DNA of 37,349 bases from Rugosimonospora africana (lineage in GTDB: Bacteria; Actinomycetota; Actinomycetes; Mycobacteriales; Micromonosporaceae), in NCBI RefSeq assembly GCF_016862975.1, contig NZ_BONZ01000096.1, positions 1 to 37,349 on the forward strand, read 5' to 3'. Shown here piece after piece: positions 1 to 8,276 of this stretch (positions are counted from its first letter, which is position 1; each line of letters starts with the position of its first letter). The position numbers and the translations under genes were made by a program. The notes under the pieces are model-generated. The model ran no database searches. It saw nothing but the letters and a program-made list of their open reading frames with translations, and was not told the origin of the DNA.

Positions 1-1
1 T

Positions 2-124
2 GACGGGCTGCGCATGGTGGACGCCTCGTTCATGCCCACGGTCGTCACCGCGAACACCAACGCCACCGTGCTGGCCATCGCCGAGCGCGCGGCGGCGCTC
101 ATCCGTCGGGAGCCGGCCGCCTGA
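2..124 (+). CDS. GMC-family oxidoreductase, C-terminal end (partial)
   Basis: Only the last 40 codons are in the window; the reading frame is open from base 2 and stops at TGA 122-124. The peptide carries the C-terminal signature of glucose-methanol-choline FAD oxidoreductases: a VDAS-x-MP-x-VV segment, then NTNATVLAIAERAA and a short tail. In this family the region around the VDAS...P and N-x-NAT motifs completes the substrate and FAD pocket, so the missing upstream part should hold the N-terminal FAD-binding domain. The substrate (choline, alcohol or sugar) cannot be told from this piece. The following gene is on the opposite strand and convergent, 143 bases away; I saw no clear terminator between them. 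Confidence 0.85.
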   Translation, partial: DGLRMVDASFMPTVVTANTNATVLAIAERAAALIRREPAA

Positions 125-267
125 GGCCGCCGTTCCGCTGCAGCAACAGAACCGATTGGATCGAGAGTGACGAACACCGCACCCTCGTCGCGGTCGACAA
201 CCGCCGCTGGTGCTCAACACGCCGAAGCCCTGCTCAATGGTGTCGATGCGAAGGTGCGCTGCATCGG

Positions 268-1860
268 TCAGGCCAGGCCGAGGAGTGACCGGCCGGTCAG
301 GCCCAGGCCGACGAGCAGCACCAGCGCCGCGGTACCGGTCGGTGCCAGCGCACGCAGGGCCGCCCAGCGGGTACCGGCCAGCCGCAACCGCCCAGGCCAG
401 CGGCGGCGCAGCGCCACGAGTGCGAGGCCGGCCGCGGTCAGCGTCGCGGCCATGCCCGCCCCGTAGCCGAGGACCAGCAGGATGCCGAATCCGGTGCGGC
501 CTAAACCGATCGCGCCGAGCAGCACGACCACTGCGGAGGGGCTGGGCACCAGGCCACCGGCCACGCCCATGCCGACGATGCTCCACCGGCTGGGCCGGCC
601 GTGCCCGTGGCCATGCCCGTGATCGTGGTGGTGGCGCGGGCGCGCATGATCGTGCGGGTGGTCGTGGTCGTGCGGGAGGTCATGGCCGTGGTGGGATCGC
701 CGGAGCCGGGCGGCGCGCAGCATGCCTGCGCCGACGGCGGCGACCGTCACCCCGCTGACCGCGCCCAGCCAGCCCAGCACCGTCTCGCCGGCCAGGCTCG
801 CCACGGTGGTGAGCAGCAGCCCGAGCACGAGCACGCCCCCGGTGTGGGTGAGCGTCACGGTGGCGGCCACGCCGAGCGCGTCCCGGATCCGGCCGGCCCC
901 GCCGGTCAGGTACACGGCCATCACCGTCTTGCCGTGCCCGGGCAGGGCGGCATGCCCGGCCCCGAGCGCGATCGCCAGCAACACGGCGAGCAGGCCGACG
1001 AGTGGCGTGAGGTGCCGGCCGCCGACCAGGTTCTGCAGCACCAGGTCGGCGCGTGCCGTCCAAGCGACGTCACCGCCCGGCCGCGTCACGGGGGAGCCGG
1101 GCGATCCTGCCGGCGAGCCGACGCCGGACGACGCCGAACCCGACGACGGCGCGGCGGACGCGGCCGCGGGGGCCGCGTCCGGCCCGGGCCTGGTCACAAG
1201 CCGCGCAGAGCGGACATCCAGTGGTGAGCTGAGCAGGTCCTGCGGGTACGCGCGGAGGTCGTCGCTGATGCTGGTCGTGGGCAGCGTCGGCTGCACCAGA
1301 GTGACGCCGTGCCCCACCGCGGTCATCTCTCGCCAACCGATGCGATCGGACCGGTACCGGTTGGCCACCTCCATGGTGGACGGTGCGTCGAGGGTCGCGG
1401 CTGCCCGCAGCGGGCAGGTCAGCCGGCTGGTGGGCAGTCCCGCCGCTCCGGGCGTGTACGCGAACGTGGCCGTGCCGCCATCTGTCCACTGCAGACGGTG
1501 GCCGTTCACGGTCGCGTTCAGGGCGCCGGTGAGCGTGGCGCAGGTGGCCCGCGCATATGCCGCGCGCTCTGCGTCGTCGGCGGTACCATCGCCGTTGCGG
1601 TCCACGGTGGGCTTGTCCTGCAGGGTGGGCAGTTCGGCGGCGTCCACGACGGCGGTGACCGACACGTGGTCCGGGTACAGTTCGATGGCGTCGAGCTGGT
1701 TGACGGTGAAGTTGCCCAGCGGGTGGGCGGCGGCGGGGGATGCCGGGGGCAGCAGCACGCCCGCGCACAGGCCGGCGAGCACACCGAGGGCCGCCGCGGC
1801 CAACCGCGCCGCCCGGAACGTGGTCGGCCGGCCCGCGCCGTGAGACGACGGCGTGGTCAT
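268..1860 (-). CDS. NicO/RcnA-type nickel-cobalt transporter with extracytoplasmic N-terminal domain
   Basis: A 530-residue membrane protein. An N-terminal signal (about residues 15-45, ending PAAAHPLGNF) precedes an exported domain of about 220 residues. A Pro/Ser/Ala-rich linker follows, then about six membrane segments from residue 275 on. The segment GHAALPGHGKT matches the conserved His/PGHGK region of NicO/RcnA-like transporters. A cytoplasmic loop near residues 390-425 is extremely rich in His and Asp (HDHDHPHDH, HGHGHGHG), as expected for metal binding. The start ATG overlaps the stop of the upstream TPR gene by four bases (ATGA), so the two are probably translationally coupled. Last gene of the DUF4331-TPR-transporter operon. 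Ni2+ or Co2+ as substrate is inferred from family; import or efflux direction is not decided by the sequence. Confidence 0.85.
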   Translation of the reverse strand: MTTPSSHGAGRPTTFRAARLAAAALGVLAGLCAGVLLPPASPAAAHPLGNFTVNQLDAIELYPDHVSVTAVVDAAELPTLQDKPTVDRNGDGTADDAERAAYARATCATLTGALNATVNGHRLQWTDGGTATFAYTPGAAGLPTSRLTCPLRAAATLDAPSTMEVANRYRSDRIGWREMTAVGHGVTLVQPTLPTTSISDDLRAYPQDLLSSPLDVRSARLVTRPGPDAAPAAASAAPSSGSASSGVGSPAGSPGSPVTRPGGDVAWTARADLVLQNLVGGRHLTPLVGLLAVLLAIALGAGHAALPGHGKTVMAVYLTGGAGRIRDALGVAATVTLTHTGGVLVLGLLLTTVASLAGETVLGWLGAVSGVTVAAVGAGMLRAARLRRSHHGHDLPHDHDHPHDHARPRHHHDHGHGHGHGRPSRWSIVGMGVAGGLVPSPSAVVVLLGAIGLGRTGFGILLVLGYGAGMAATLTAAGLALVALRRRWPGRLRLAGTRWAALRALAPTGTAALVLLVGLGLTGRSLLGLA

Positions 1861-3215
1861 GACGCACCCCGGCGCACGACGGTGCCGCGCAGGACGGGGC
1901 CGTCGATCGGATCGAAGTCCGGGTTGATGGCGAGCGCCCGGGTCAGGTCGGCGTGGGCGGCCTCGTCGTCACCGAGCGCCCGCTCGATCGTGCCGAGGTG
2001 GAAGGAGTACTTCGCGTTGCGCGCGCCGAGCGAATCCGCCTGGCGGGCGTACCCGAGCGCCTCGGCGTCGCGCCCGGCGGCGTGCAGCGCCCAGGCCAGT
2101 TGGTCGGCGACGTCGGCGAAGTGCCGTCGCTGCCACTCCCGCTGCGCTGCCGCGACGGCGTCGGCTGGGTGCCCCTCGGCGAGCGCGATGGCGCTGCCGG
2201 TCAGGTCGTCGACGCCGCCGTTGGCCGCGAACAGTTGCTGCGCGGCGTCGGCGAGGGCGAGCTGGGCGCGTGCCTGCGCGTGCTGCCCGGCGGCCTGCAG
2301 CAGTTCGGCGTACTCCAGGATGTAGGTGGGCGACGGGTACCGCTGGGTGAGCTGGGCGTACTCGGTCAGCGCCTGCGCGGTCTGCCCGCGCGCCGCGGCC
2401 ATCTTTGCCTGCCCCTCGCGTAGCGGCAGGTAGATGGGGTCGGCGGCGAGCCCGGCGGCGTACTGCGCCTCGGCGTCGTCCAGCCGCCCGTCCTGCCAGG
2501 CCAGCTCGCCGAGCTGGAAGCGGCAGAATGCCACGTCGGACGGGTCGGTGGCGTCCCGCATCGCCTGCGCCATCAGGGTCTGCGCGTCCGCGAGGCGGCC
2601 GTGCTGCTCCAGGTCGTAGGAGGCGCGGGTCAGGGCGGAGAGTCCGGGCGCCAGATCGAGCATGTGCTGAACGGCGGCGGTGGCGCCGGCCGGGTCGCCG
2701 AGTTGGGTGAGCGCGTCGGTGAGTACCCCGTAGGCGCCGGACTGGTACGGGTCGACGGCCAGCGCCTGCCGGGCCCAGCCGGCCGCGCCGGCGAAGTCGT
2801 GCCGGGCGTTGGCCAGCGCGCCCATGCCGGTCAGTGCGGTGGCGTTGCCGCTGGCCGGCTGGATCCGCAGCGAGGTGCGCAGCGCACCCTCGGCCTTCGG
2901 GTACCAGCTGGGGTCGGCGGTGATCCGGGCGTTCTCCACGTACGCCGAGCCGAGTTCGGCCCAGGTGGCATAGTCGCCGGGTACCCGCCGCAGTTCCTGC
3001 TGCGCCTTGGCGATGGAGACGTCGAGCTGGTCGGTCGCCGGTGCCACGGCGGGCTGCGCGGCGGCGGACTGTGCGGGCCCGCCGCGACCCGCCGCGCCCA
3101 GCCCGACGGTCACTCCGGCGAGCAGGATGGCCAGCGCCCCGCCGACCGCGATCGGCCGCGAGGCGATGCGCGGCCGCATCCGGCCGCGGGGCGTCGATGT
3201 GAGCTTGGTGAGCAT
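1857..3215 (-). CDS. Membrane-anchored tetratricopeptide repeat protein
   Basis: 452 residues from the ATG at 3215, chosen because GGAGG sits six bases upstream; an upstream extension of 53 codons has no such site and an unlikely composition. After a basic N-terminus there is one hydrophobic segment (about residues 22-42, VGGALAILLAGVTVGLGAAG), then an Ala/Gln-rich stretch. From about residue 65 to the end there are consecutive helical TPR units with typical A-x-G-x-x-Y and A-L-x-x-x-P spacing, for example around DYATWAELGSAYVE and AHADLTRALAINPDF. It probably lies outside the membrane as a protein-interaction scaffold. It sits between a secreted DUF4331 protein (79 bases upstream) and a nickel/cobalt transporter (four-base overlap). 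The partner is unknown; assembly or presentation of the DUF4331 product is an inference. Confidence 0.85.
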   Translation of the reverse strand: MLTKLTSTPRGRMRPRIASRPIAVGGALAILLAGVTVGLGAAGRGGPAQSAAAQPAVAPATDQLDVSIAKAQQELRRVPGDYATWAELGSAYVENARITADPSWYPKAEGALRTSLRIQPASGNATALTGMGALANARHDFAGAAGWARQALAVDPYQSGAYGVLTDALTQLGDPAGATAAVQHMLDLAPGLSALTRASYDLEQHGRLADAQTLMAQAMRDATDPSDVAFCRFQLGELAWQDGRLDDAEAQYAAGLAADPIYLPLREGQAKMAAARGQTAQALTEYAQLTQRYPSPTYILEYAELLQAAGQHAQARAQLALADAAQQLFAANGGVDDLTGSAIALAEGHPADAVAAAQREWQRRHFADVADQLAWALHAAGRDAEALGYARQADSLGARNAKYSFHLGTIERALGDDEAAHADLTRALAINPDFDPIDGPVLRGTVVRRGAS

Positions 3216-3294
3216 GGGGAACCTCCGGGATAAGGACACGGGTGGGATCGGGGCAGGGTGGCGGGGCGGGCGCGTTCGGCCCGCCCCGCACGGT

Positions 3295-5010
3295 TCACAG
3301 AAATTGGGTCGGGTCCGGCCTGCCGGCGTCCGGACCGCCAAAGCCGGGACCGCTGGCCGCCGGGGCGTTGGCACTCCCGCGCCGCCGGCGCCACCACCAC
3401 ATGCCGCCCACGATCAGCCCGCCCGCGCCCGCCGCGCCGCCGGCCGTCATCACCATCCCGGGTACCGACTCGCCCGAGGACTGCCGCGGCTCGGCGTTCA
3501 CGGCCGAGGAGGCGGGTGCCGCGGACGCGTCCGAGTGCCCGTCGTCAGCGGCTCCGCTCATGCCGGCGGTACCGCCGCCGTTGACCGCGCCCGTGTTCGG
3601 CATCGCCACGTACGGGAACGTGTCGCCGAACGGGTGGTCGTTGGCGTCCACCTTGTCGCCGGCGGCCAGCGCGTCGACCAGCTTGCCGGTCTGCGCCGCC
3701 CCCTCCAGGGCCTGTAGTTCGATGTCGACCACGTCGTCGGTCAGCCGCCGGCCGTTGGGGAAGCCCTGCAGGTCGCCGCCGAGCACACCGAGCCGGTTGG
3801 GCTTGGCGGTCACCGGTGTGGAGAGGTTCAGCCGCAGCATCTCCGAGGGCCGGAACGTGGCGGCCTTCACGTCCGCGTTGTTCAGCTGCGAGTTGAGGTT
3901 CACCTTGATCGGACCGTTCGCCTTGGTGGTCAGGCCCGTCAGGAAGATCTCGAACAGGTCGTTCCGGGGGGTGGCCGGTGCCGGTATTTTGTAGATGGAC
4001 TGGATAAGGTGCGGTACCTCGGGGTCGGTGACCCGGTTGACGACCTGCGGGATGGAGGCGTCCTTGTCCGGGGAGAGCGCGTTGAACGCGTCCTTGAGCC
4101 CGGCCGGCACGACCACCTCGTTGACCAGCGGGTTGCCCAGCCGGGAGACCTGCACCCGGCCGGCGTCCGGCGACAGCGGCGCCGCGCTGCCGGTGATACG
4201 CACCTTCGCCCGGTCGGCGGTGCTCCACAACCCGATCACCGGGTTGCGCTTGACGTCGCCGTTCAGCGTGACGTCCTTGAACGGCACCTGCAACGCGATA
4301 GTGTTCACGTTGTACCCGGCGAGGGTGTCCTGGCCGACCTCGCTGAGGTCGCCGCCGTAGAGCAGGTCGAACACCCGCAGGTCGAGGAAGAACGGGTCGT
4401 CTGCCTGCCCGGCGAAGATCTTCCAGCCGCCCGAGAGGGTGGTGGTCGCCTGGTCGCGCAGCTTCGTGTAGTCGGGCATGGCCGCGTTGCCGACCCGCGA
4501 CGGCGCGACCGGGGCGTCGGCGACGCGGGTGCGGAACGGCTCCCCGTGGAACGACGATTGCAGCGTGTAGGTCTGGCGGAACAGTAGGTTCTCATCGTCG
4601 ATCGACGTGACCGGCCCGTTGGTGTAGAGGAAGGTGTTGCCACCCCGCTTGTCCACGTCTTTGAAGGTGAACCGGAACGTGGCGTCCGGCTTGGCGTCGC
4701 CGTCGCTGTCGACGTAGATGTTGTACGCCGCGTCGCTGGCAAACGGGTAGAAGTTGGGGCCGCCGTTGGGCTCCTGGAACGGGCTGAAGTTCGCGATGAA
4801 CGTGACGTAGCCCGGGCGTTCCGGGCTGACGAAGGCGTACACGTCGGTGTTGTCGACCTCCGGGTCGCCGGCAATCAGCGGCGCCTCCCGGTGGCTGGAG
4901 GCCGAGGCCGGCCCGGGCGTCGCCCCGACCAGTCCGGCGGCCAGCAGTACGCTGGCCGCGGTGGCGAGCACGGCGGCCACCGGCCGTCGGATCGCTGAGG
5001 TTCTCGTCAT
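3295..5010 (-). CDS. Secreted, C-terminally anchored DUF4331 protein
   Basis: 571 residues from ATG 5010, preceded by GGGAGG at good spacing; a longer frame from 5136 lacks a ribosome site. Residues 1-37 form a signal peptide ending ASA, and the mature protein begins SSHREAP, the hallmark N-terminus of DUF4331. The body has the family's repeated acidic and beta-rich features (NTDVYAFVSP, YVDSDGDAKPD, FPNGRRLTDDVVDIEL). The C-terminus has a Ser/Ala-rich linker, a hydrophobic stretch (GAGGLIVGGMWWW) and RRRR, an arrangement typical of a protein left on the outer face of the membrane. Function of DUF4331 is not known. The SDGD-type acidic loop may bind a metal, an inference. First gene of the operon with the TPR protein and the nickel/cobalt transporter. 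A second DUF4331 gene without a signal is at 9917-11314. Confidence 0.9.
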   Translation of the reverse strand: MTRTSAIRRPVAAVLATAASVLLAAGLVGATPGPASASSHREAPLIAGDPEVDNTDVYAFVSPERPGYVTFIANFSPFQEPNGGPNFYPFASDAAYNIYVDSDGDAKPDATFRFTFKDVDKRGGNTFLYTNGPVTSIDDENLLFRQTYTLQSSFHGEPFRTRVADAPVAPSRVGNAAMPDYTKLRDQATTTLSGGWKIFAGQADDPFFLDLRVFDLLYGGDLSEVGQDTLAGYNVNTIALQVPFKDVTLNGDVKRNPVIGLWSTADRAKVRITGSAAPLSPDAGRVQVSRLGNPLVNEVVVPAGLKDAFNALSPDKDASIPQVVNRVTDPEVPHLIQSIYKIPAPATPRNDLFEIFLTGLTTKANGPIKVNLNSQLNNADVKAATFRPSEMLRLNLSTPVTAKPNRLGVLGGDLQGFPNGRRLTDDVVDIELQALEGAAQTGKLVDALAAGDKVDANDHPFGDTFPYVAMPNTGAVNGGGTAGMSGAADDGHSDASAAPASSAVNAEPRQSSGESVPGMVMTAGGAAGAGGLIVGGMWWWRRRRGSANAPAASGPGFGGPDAGRPDPTQFL

Positions 5011-5078
5011 CTCGCATCCTCCCTGAGCGGCCCGAGGGACCTGTCCGGCCTCGTGGGCGGGCTTCGCTTGGCCCCCTG

Positions 5079-5106
5079 GATTCGCAGCGGGCACGGGCGC
5101 AGATTG
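5079..5106 (-). promoter_or_regulatory. Putative ECF-type promoter of the first DUF4331 operon
   Basis: On the minus strand GCAATCT (core CAATC, plus-strand 5102-5106) is followed after exactly 17 bases by CGAATC (plus-strand 5079-5084). This would give a leader of about 60 bases before ATG 5010. The same core elements with the same 17-base spacing lie upstream of the second DUF4331 operon (11684-11711). The pattern resembles promoters of the SigK type (CCATCC and CGAAT-like elements, from memory). Found by eye, not by a statistical scan. Confidence 0.5.
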
Positions 5107-5141
5107 CGTGCTGTGAATTTCCCGGCAACGGGCCATCCGAA

Positions 5142-5537
5142 GTGGCGCGGATAGCGAATACCCACGGGTGGGTAATCACGCCGACAGACGATGGTTGTCA
5201 CGTGTTGACCGAGGAAACGCAGCAGGGTCCCTTCTTCCTTGAGGAGCTCGGGCGCAAGCATCTCGGTGCCCTCTACTGCTATCACCAGGACCGGGTCGAA
5301 CGCCTCGAGGTTCGTGACAGGCTGGCAGCGCTGGCGCAGGAGCGGTCAACGACCATCCGGGATCTTGTCGGTGCGCTGGCGAATGCGGAGCCTACGGCCG
5401 CGGAGCGTTCTGCTCAGATGGAGGAGAACGTTGCGGTCTTGCGGGAAGGCTTCGGGGTCGAGTTGGTCGATGATGACCTCGATGCTGGGCGGGCGTTCTG
5501 GCGGTCGGTTGCTGACAGGTCCGTCGCCGGGAAATGA
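5142..5537 (+). CDS. Chimeric ORF: SRPBCC-like fragment joined to antitoxin-like domain
   Basis: 131 codons from GTG 5142. Two unrelated parts seem to be joined. Residues 1-53 (THGWVITPTDDGCHVLTEET and a later YHQDRVERL) read like the C-terminal end of an SRPBCC/polyketide-cyclase-type protein. From about residue 55 (VRDRLAALAQERSTTIRDL) to the end it resembles antitoxins of the MazE/ribbon-helix-helix kind, including a conserved tail with FGVELVDDDLDAGRAFWR. The stop overlaps the next ORF's ATG by four bases (ATGA), which is typical of toxin-antitoxin pairs. No normal antitoxin N-terminus is visible, so the DNA-binding strand may have been lost or replaced at a recombination joint near 5300. 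Alternatively, translation could begin inside the frame. Both family calls are from pattern recognition only. Confidence 0.5.
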   Translation: MARIANTHGWVITPTDDGCHVLTEETQQGPFFLEELGRKHLGALYCYHQDRVERLEVRDRLAALAQERSTTIRDLVGALANAEPTAAERSAQMEENVAVLREGFGVELVDDDLDAGRAFWRSVADRSVAGK

Positions 5538-5904
5538 CGACGGCCGTCTTGGACCACACGGCACTCCTGGCGATTCGCAGGAACCAGAACGTCTCGCGGG
5601 CCATCGCCACGGCGCCGGAGACGGATGCGCGGCTCGTCGTGCCGGCACTGGGTCTGCTCGGGGCTGCGGCACATGATCCGCCGGTTGCCGATCATGTCGG
5701 GTCGCTACACCGGGTGGACGTTGCGAACCTTGGTCCGGCGGCCGTCGGTTTCACCGCGAGGCTGATCGCGACGGAGTCGACTGGCGGTTTGCGCATGCGA
5801 TCGAGGTTGCACGGGTCGGCCCGTTGCAGCCGCAGGGTCTGCTGGTGATGACGAGCGAGCCAGGCGTCTACGGCCCGTTTGGGATCGAGACCTTCACGAT
5901 CTGA
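5534..5904 (+). pseudogene. PIN-like toxin of a TA pair, frameshifted
   Basis: The frame opens at ATG 5534, overlapping the antitoxin-like stop. It reads MTTAVLDHTALLAI and ARLVVPALGLLGAAA, similar to short PIN-like proteins paired with MazE-type antitoxins in actinomycetes. At about 5768-5772 the frame breaks: GATCGCGACGGAGTC lacks one G relative to a reading IADGVDW. Restoring it gives a continuous, family-like ending (DWRFAHAIEVARV, LLVMTSEPGVYG, GIETFTI) and a stop at 5902-5904. Without it the ORF ends out of frame at 5848. This is therefore either an inactivated toxin or a single-base sequence error in a G run. RNase activity is inferred from PIN relatives; only some acidic positions are visible. 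Confidence 0.55.
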
Positions 5905-5929
5905 CGGCGCTGTCGAGTCAATGCCGCTC

Positions 5930-6195
5930 GGGACGGTGTGGGCCGTGGCCGGGGCGGACCACGACTTCAGGTTCTTGCCCCGGTACACGACGATGCCGGT
6001 GTCCGAGGGATCAGGGCTCTGCGTGTACAGGTAGTACGTCCGAGTCTTTCGGGTCGGCGAGCACGAATGGGTTCTGGACAGTCGGCGACTTCAGGCTGAG
6101 CAGGTAGGGATACGGGGTGCCGTGCGCCCTCGGCCGCGGCGGGCACCGCTGCTAGCGCTCAGGCCGTGGCCAGTGCCGTCAGAAGGGCGCCGGTC
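5930..6195 (-). pseudogene. Remnant of a secreted GH43-like glycosidase
   Basis: Reading the minus strand across indels gives a signal-peptide-like stretch (GALLTALATA, then ALAAVPAAAEGA after a stop), then TPYPYLLSLKSPTVQNPFVL-ADPK. After a one-base shift at the AAA run (plus-strand TTT 6047-6049) it continues TRTYYLYTQSPDPSDTG, IVVYRGKNLKSW and HTVPSGID. The order QNPFVLAD...TYYLYT...VVYR-KNLKSW...TVPSG matches the first blade of five-bladed GH43-type glycosidases. Only the N-terminal part exists: the sequence runs into the toxin gene on the other strand at about 5930. With at least two frame breaks and no 3' part it cannot be functional. It may have been the former neighbour of the chimeric TA locus. 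Confidence 0.5.
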
Positions 6196-6229
6196 CTGCC
6201 TCGCCTCGGGATGAATAGGTAACCGTCCA

Positions 6230-6697
6230 TGCATCACGAGGTCATTCCTATGTGAGGTTCCTAGCTTGAAGACAGATGGCGACGTTGCCATTCGCTGGTA
6301 CACCTGTCAACGTGTCGGCCAGGGCCGGGCTCGGGTGGGCCGGGGCTGGCAGGCGCGAAGCTTGCGACGCCGAACGGGCGGGCCAGCCCCTGTCCTGTTA
6401 CGACGCCCCAGGCGCGCTCCTATGGACGGGGTTCCGCCGAGGCCCAAGCAGCTGTCCTGCCCCATCCGCCCGAGTTGGCGCCGACGGCCACTACTCTTCC
6501 GACTGTTCGCCCACACCACGTCATCGACCGACCCGCTCATCATCACCGCGCTGCCGGACTTCATCGATACCGTGCAGCAAAGGACTAGGGCCGTTAAGTT
6601 TGGATCGTTATGGTTTGTCGATATGGGCTGGGTGGCCCGATGTCCGTGCTGGCCGACACGACTGGCCGATGACGGTGAAACGTCGTACCGTCGCATC
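6230..6697 (+). other. Gene-free leader region upstream of the sigma factor
   Basis: About 470 bases with no convincing gene. An open frame runs through it into the sigma-factor gene, but its translation is Arg/Pro-rich and unlike the family. The part around 6560-6650 (AAAGGACTAGGGCCGTTAAG and TTTGGATCGTTATGG) is unusually A/T-rich for this window and is the likeliest place for the sigma gene's promoter. I could not define boxes. The CAATC-N17-CGAAT motif of the DUF4331 operons was not found here by eye. Confidence 0.35.
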
Positions 6698-7273
6698 GTG
6701 GCGGTGTTCAGTGACGGCGACGCGCTGCTGTTGGAGCGCATCCGCGCCGGTGACGATCGTGCACTAGCTGCTATCTATGACCAGCACGCCGGTCTGGTGT
6801 ACGGGCTGGCCCGCCGGGTTACCCGGGACGAACAGGTCGCTCGCGACGTCACCCAGGAGGTGTTCACCTACCTGTGGGAGATGCCGCACCGGATCGATCT
6901 GAGCCGCGGGTCGCTGCGCACCTACTTGGCGATGCTCGCGCATCGGCGGGCGGTTGACGAGGTCCGGCGGCACGAGGCGCGCTTTCGGGCGGAGACCGCC
7001 TCGGCGGCGCCGGAGCTGGAGGACGGACCCGAGACCCGGGTGGTCGACGCGGCCACGCGGACTTGGCGCACGAAGCACCTGGCCGCCCTGCTGGGCCTGC
7101 TGCCAGCAGAGCAGCGGACAGCGGTGCAGCTCGCGTACTACGACGGCCTCACTTACGTGCAGGTCGCGAAGGCACTCGGGATCCCGGAAGGTACGGCGAA
7201 GACCCGCCTGCGCGCCGCGCTCGCCAGGCTGCGGACGCTGCTCACCGACGAAGCGAGGGAGGCAATCTCATGA
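6698..7273 (+). CDS. ECF RNA polymerase sigma factor
   Basis: 191 residues from GTG 6698 (GTG 6704 is equally possible; neither has a strong Shine-Dalgarno). Sigma region 2 spans about residues 25-95: LVYGLARRVTRDEQVARDVT, then VFTYLWEMPHRID and AHRRAVDEVRRHEAR. Sigma region 4 spans about residues 130-185: LPAEQRTAVQLAYYDGLTY, VAKALGIPEGTAKTRLR. No extra C-terminal domain is present. The stop overlaps the start of the downstream MDMPI/anti-sigma fusion by four bases (ATGA), so the two are coupled. An RskA-type anti-sigma gene lies convergent just beyond. The sigma factor is a candidate for the promoter motif shared by the two DUF4331 operons; the SigK-like grouping is inferred from context. 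Confidence 0.92.
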   Translation: MAVFSDGDALLLERIRAGDDRALAAIYDQHAGLVYGLARRVTRDEQVARDVTQEVFTYLWEMPHRIDLSRGSLRTYLAMLAHRRAVDEVRRHEARFRAETASAAPELEDGPETRVVDAATRTWRTKHLAALLGLLPAEQRTAVQLAYYDGLTYVQVAKALGIPEGTAKTRLRAALARLRTLLTDEAREAIS

Positions 7274-8265
7274 ACGCTACTTCGTCCGACGATGAGACCG
7301 CCGCGCTGCTCGCGCTCGACGCCCTCCTACCCAGCGAGCAGGCTGACGCTGAACTGCGCATCGGCATGTTCCCGGCCGACCTGGCTGACGTCGCCGCCCT
7401 GCTTGCCGAGGGCACGGTCACCGACCCGCCGCCGGAGCTGCGCTCGGCTACCCTCAGCTGTGCCGCGTCCCGCCGCCCGCCCGGACGGCCCGTCGATGCT
7501 GTCCAGCCGTGCGAGCCGGCGCTCGCGTTCGACCGCACCGTCGAGGACCTGAACCACCTGCTGGGTACGCTCAACGACGCCGAATGGAACGCGTCCGCGC
7601 ATGCCGAGCACGGCCGGGTACGCGATCTCATCGCCCACCTTGTCGGCGTCGAGCGTCTCGTGCTGCGCTGGCTTGACTCGGACGACTCCGTCCCGGACCT
7701 GCCCGACCATGTCGCGGCAACCCGTCCGGTGATCGCCGAACTCGCCGACACCAATCCGCGTGAGATCGCCCGGCAGTGGTATGACGAGGCCCGGCGGGTG
7801 GCGGCGGCCGTCGGTACCCGCAGCCGGGCGGTGGTGTTCCACGACATCACCGTCAGCGTCGACCAGCTCCTGGCGATGCGCACCGGCGAGCTGTGGGCAC
7901 ACGCCATCGACATCTGCCAGGCCGTCGGCCGCACGCCGCCGCAGCTGGACCCGGAGCGGATGGCCACCTTGTCCACCGAGCTGATGGCGGACGTGCCGCT
8001 GGCCATGGCATATCGGGGCACCCCCGTGCCTGGCCGCGCCGCTCGGTTCGTTCTCACCGGCCCGGCCGGCGGCACCTACACAGTGCCCCTCTCACCGCAG
8101 ACGCAGGCCGCCGACCCGGACGTCACCATCATCACCGACGCCGCCAGCCTTTGCCGAGTCGCCGTCGGCCGGCTGCGCCCCGATCAGCTGGAGGCCGCCA
8201 TCGATGGCGACCGCGAGCTCGGTGACCTCGTCCTCGCCGGAATCGGCGCGCTCGCCCGGGACTGA
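7270..8265 (+). CDS. Anti-sigma-like N-terminus fused to MDMPI/DinB-type domain
   Basis: 331 residues from ATG 7270, which follows GGGAGG and overlaps the sigma-factor stop. Residues 5-60 (ALLALDALLPSEQADAELRI, then DVAALLAEGTVTDPPPELR) look like the N-terminal part of RskA/zf-HC2 anti-sigma factors, but the usual His-x3-Cys-x2-Cys zinc motif is missing. From about residue 85 on, a mycothiol-dependent maleylpyruvate isomerase-like four-helix domain follows: a metal-ligand His in RVRDLIAHLVGVERLV and a second in ELWAHAIDICQAVGR, then a C-terminal MDMPI-C/SCP2-like domain. The product is probably cytosolic because no membrane segment is seen. Coupling to the sigma gene suggests it senses a thiol or redox state and controls the sigma factor, an inference. 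An enzymatic role cannot be excluded. Confidence 0.8.
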   Translation: MNATSSDDETAALLALDALLPSEQADAELRIGMFPADLADVAALLAEGTVTDPPPELRSATLSCAASRRPPGRPVDAVQPCEPALAFDRTVEDLNHLLGTLNDAEWNASAHAEHGRVRDLIAHLVGVERLVLRWLDSDDSVPDLPDHVAATRPVIAELADTNPREIARQWYDEARRVAAAVGTRSRAVVFHDITVSVDQLLAMRTGELWAHAIDICQAVGRTPPQLDPERMATLSTELMADVPLAMAYRGTPVPGRAARFVLTGPAGGTYTVPLSPQTQAADPDVTIITDAASLCRVAVGRLRPDQLEAAIDGDRELGDLVLAGIGALARD

Positions 8266-8276
8266 CCACACCTGCC

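Noticed and set aside
6266-6697. N-terminal extension of the sigma factor
   Set aside because: Arg/Pro-rich, no similarity to sigma factors; region 1 is not expected in ECF sigma factors.
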